A stretch of 5,946 bases of DNA from an uncultured Clostridia bacterium (GTDB lineage: Bacteria; Bacillota; Clostridia; Christensenellales; Aristaeellaceae). The stretch is taken from contig CAKUAV010000172.1 in the NCBI GenBank assembly GCA_934636425.1, positions 1-5,946 on the forward strand, in the 5' to 3' direction. Below, in pieces: positions 5,856-5,946 of the stretch (position 1 is the first letter of the stretch; the number at the start of each line of letters is the position of its first letter). The position numbers and the translations under genes were made by a program. The notes under the pieces were generated by a model, which made no database searches, was not told where the DNA came from, and saw only the letters and a list, made by a program, of their open reading frames with translations.

Positions 5856-5946
5856 CGTTTTCCGGCCTCGCACGGCGTTTCCAAAGCGTCATTCCGCGAC
5901 CGGCAAATCCATTCATAGGACAGGGGGACGAACGCAGCCGTGTTCG
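5856..5946. other. Short 3' flank of the oleate hydratase gene
   Basis: TGACG (5853-5857, containing the stop) can pair with CGTCA (5887-5891) around a structured interior, but no T-run follows, so I do not call a terminator. At the very edge, CGAAC (5929-5933) and GTTCG (5942-5946) form a possible stem that the window cuts off. No gene start is evident. Confidence 0.4.

Noticed and set aside
4026..5873. Minus-strand 615-codon open frame opposite the oleate hydratase gene
   Set aside because: The plus-strand frame is an unmistakable MCRA-family enzyme with promoter and ribosome site. The antisense frame is a codon-bias shadow rich in His, Asp, Val and Ala with no start signal.

Overview
The window looks like a chromosomal segment of a GC-rich, Gram-positive-type bacterium, most likely a Clostridia-class Bacillota. 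This is inferred from strong AAGGAG-type ribosome binding sites, well-formed sigma-70/SigA-type promoters, a sugar ABC-transporter operon led by a LacI regulator, and codon choice dominated by C/G third positions. No rRNA or other taxonomic marker is present, so the lineage stays tentative.

Left part (1-2670, minus strand): a LacI-family transcriptional regulator is followed, 74 bp downstream in the same direction, by an extracellular solute-binding protein of a carbohydrate-type ABC transporter. The binding protein runs off the left edge. The usual reading is a sugar-uptake operon (regulator, binding protein, then probably permeases outside the window). The regulator has a near-consensus promoter (TTGACT-17-TATACT). 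It is bracketed by two different palindromes: a 14-bp one with a central CG at the start of transcription, and a perfect 16-bp one just upstream of the -35. A hairpin sits between the two genes.

Middle (2671-4079): about 1.4 kb without a convincing protein gene. Its main content is a tandem array of three copies of a unit of about 229 bp (3131-3804). All three copies share an invariant block of about 44 bp that forms an imperfect 11-bp-arm stem-loop. Indels of 1-2 bp between copies argue that the array is not protein-coding. Two hairpins followed by T-runs, both in minus orientation, lie on either side of the array. This raises the possibility of an unannotated minus-strand transcript across it.

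Right part (3992-5855, plus strand): an apparently monocistronic, full-length oleate hydratase (MCRA family, FAD-dependent). It has a TATAAT promoter, an 11-bp palindrome over the predicted transcription start, and a perfect AAGGAGG ribosome binding site. Its length (591 aa) and the positions of the catalytic Glu82 and Tyr201 match the Staphylococcus aureus enzyme as I recall it. It would add water to the cis-9 double bond of unsaturated fatty acids such as oleate. Nothing visible links it functionally to the sugar operon; the two units are transcribed divergently from either side of the repeat-bearing spacer.
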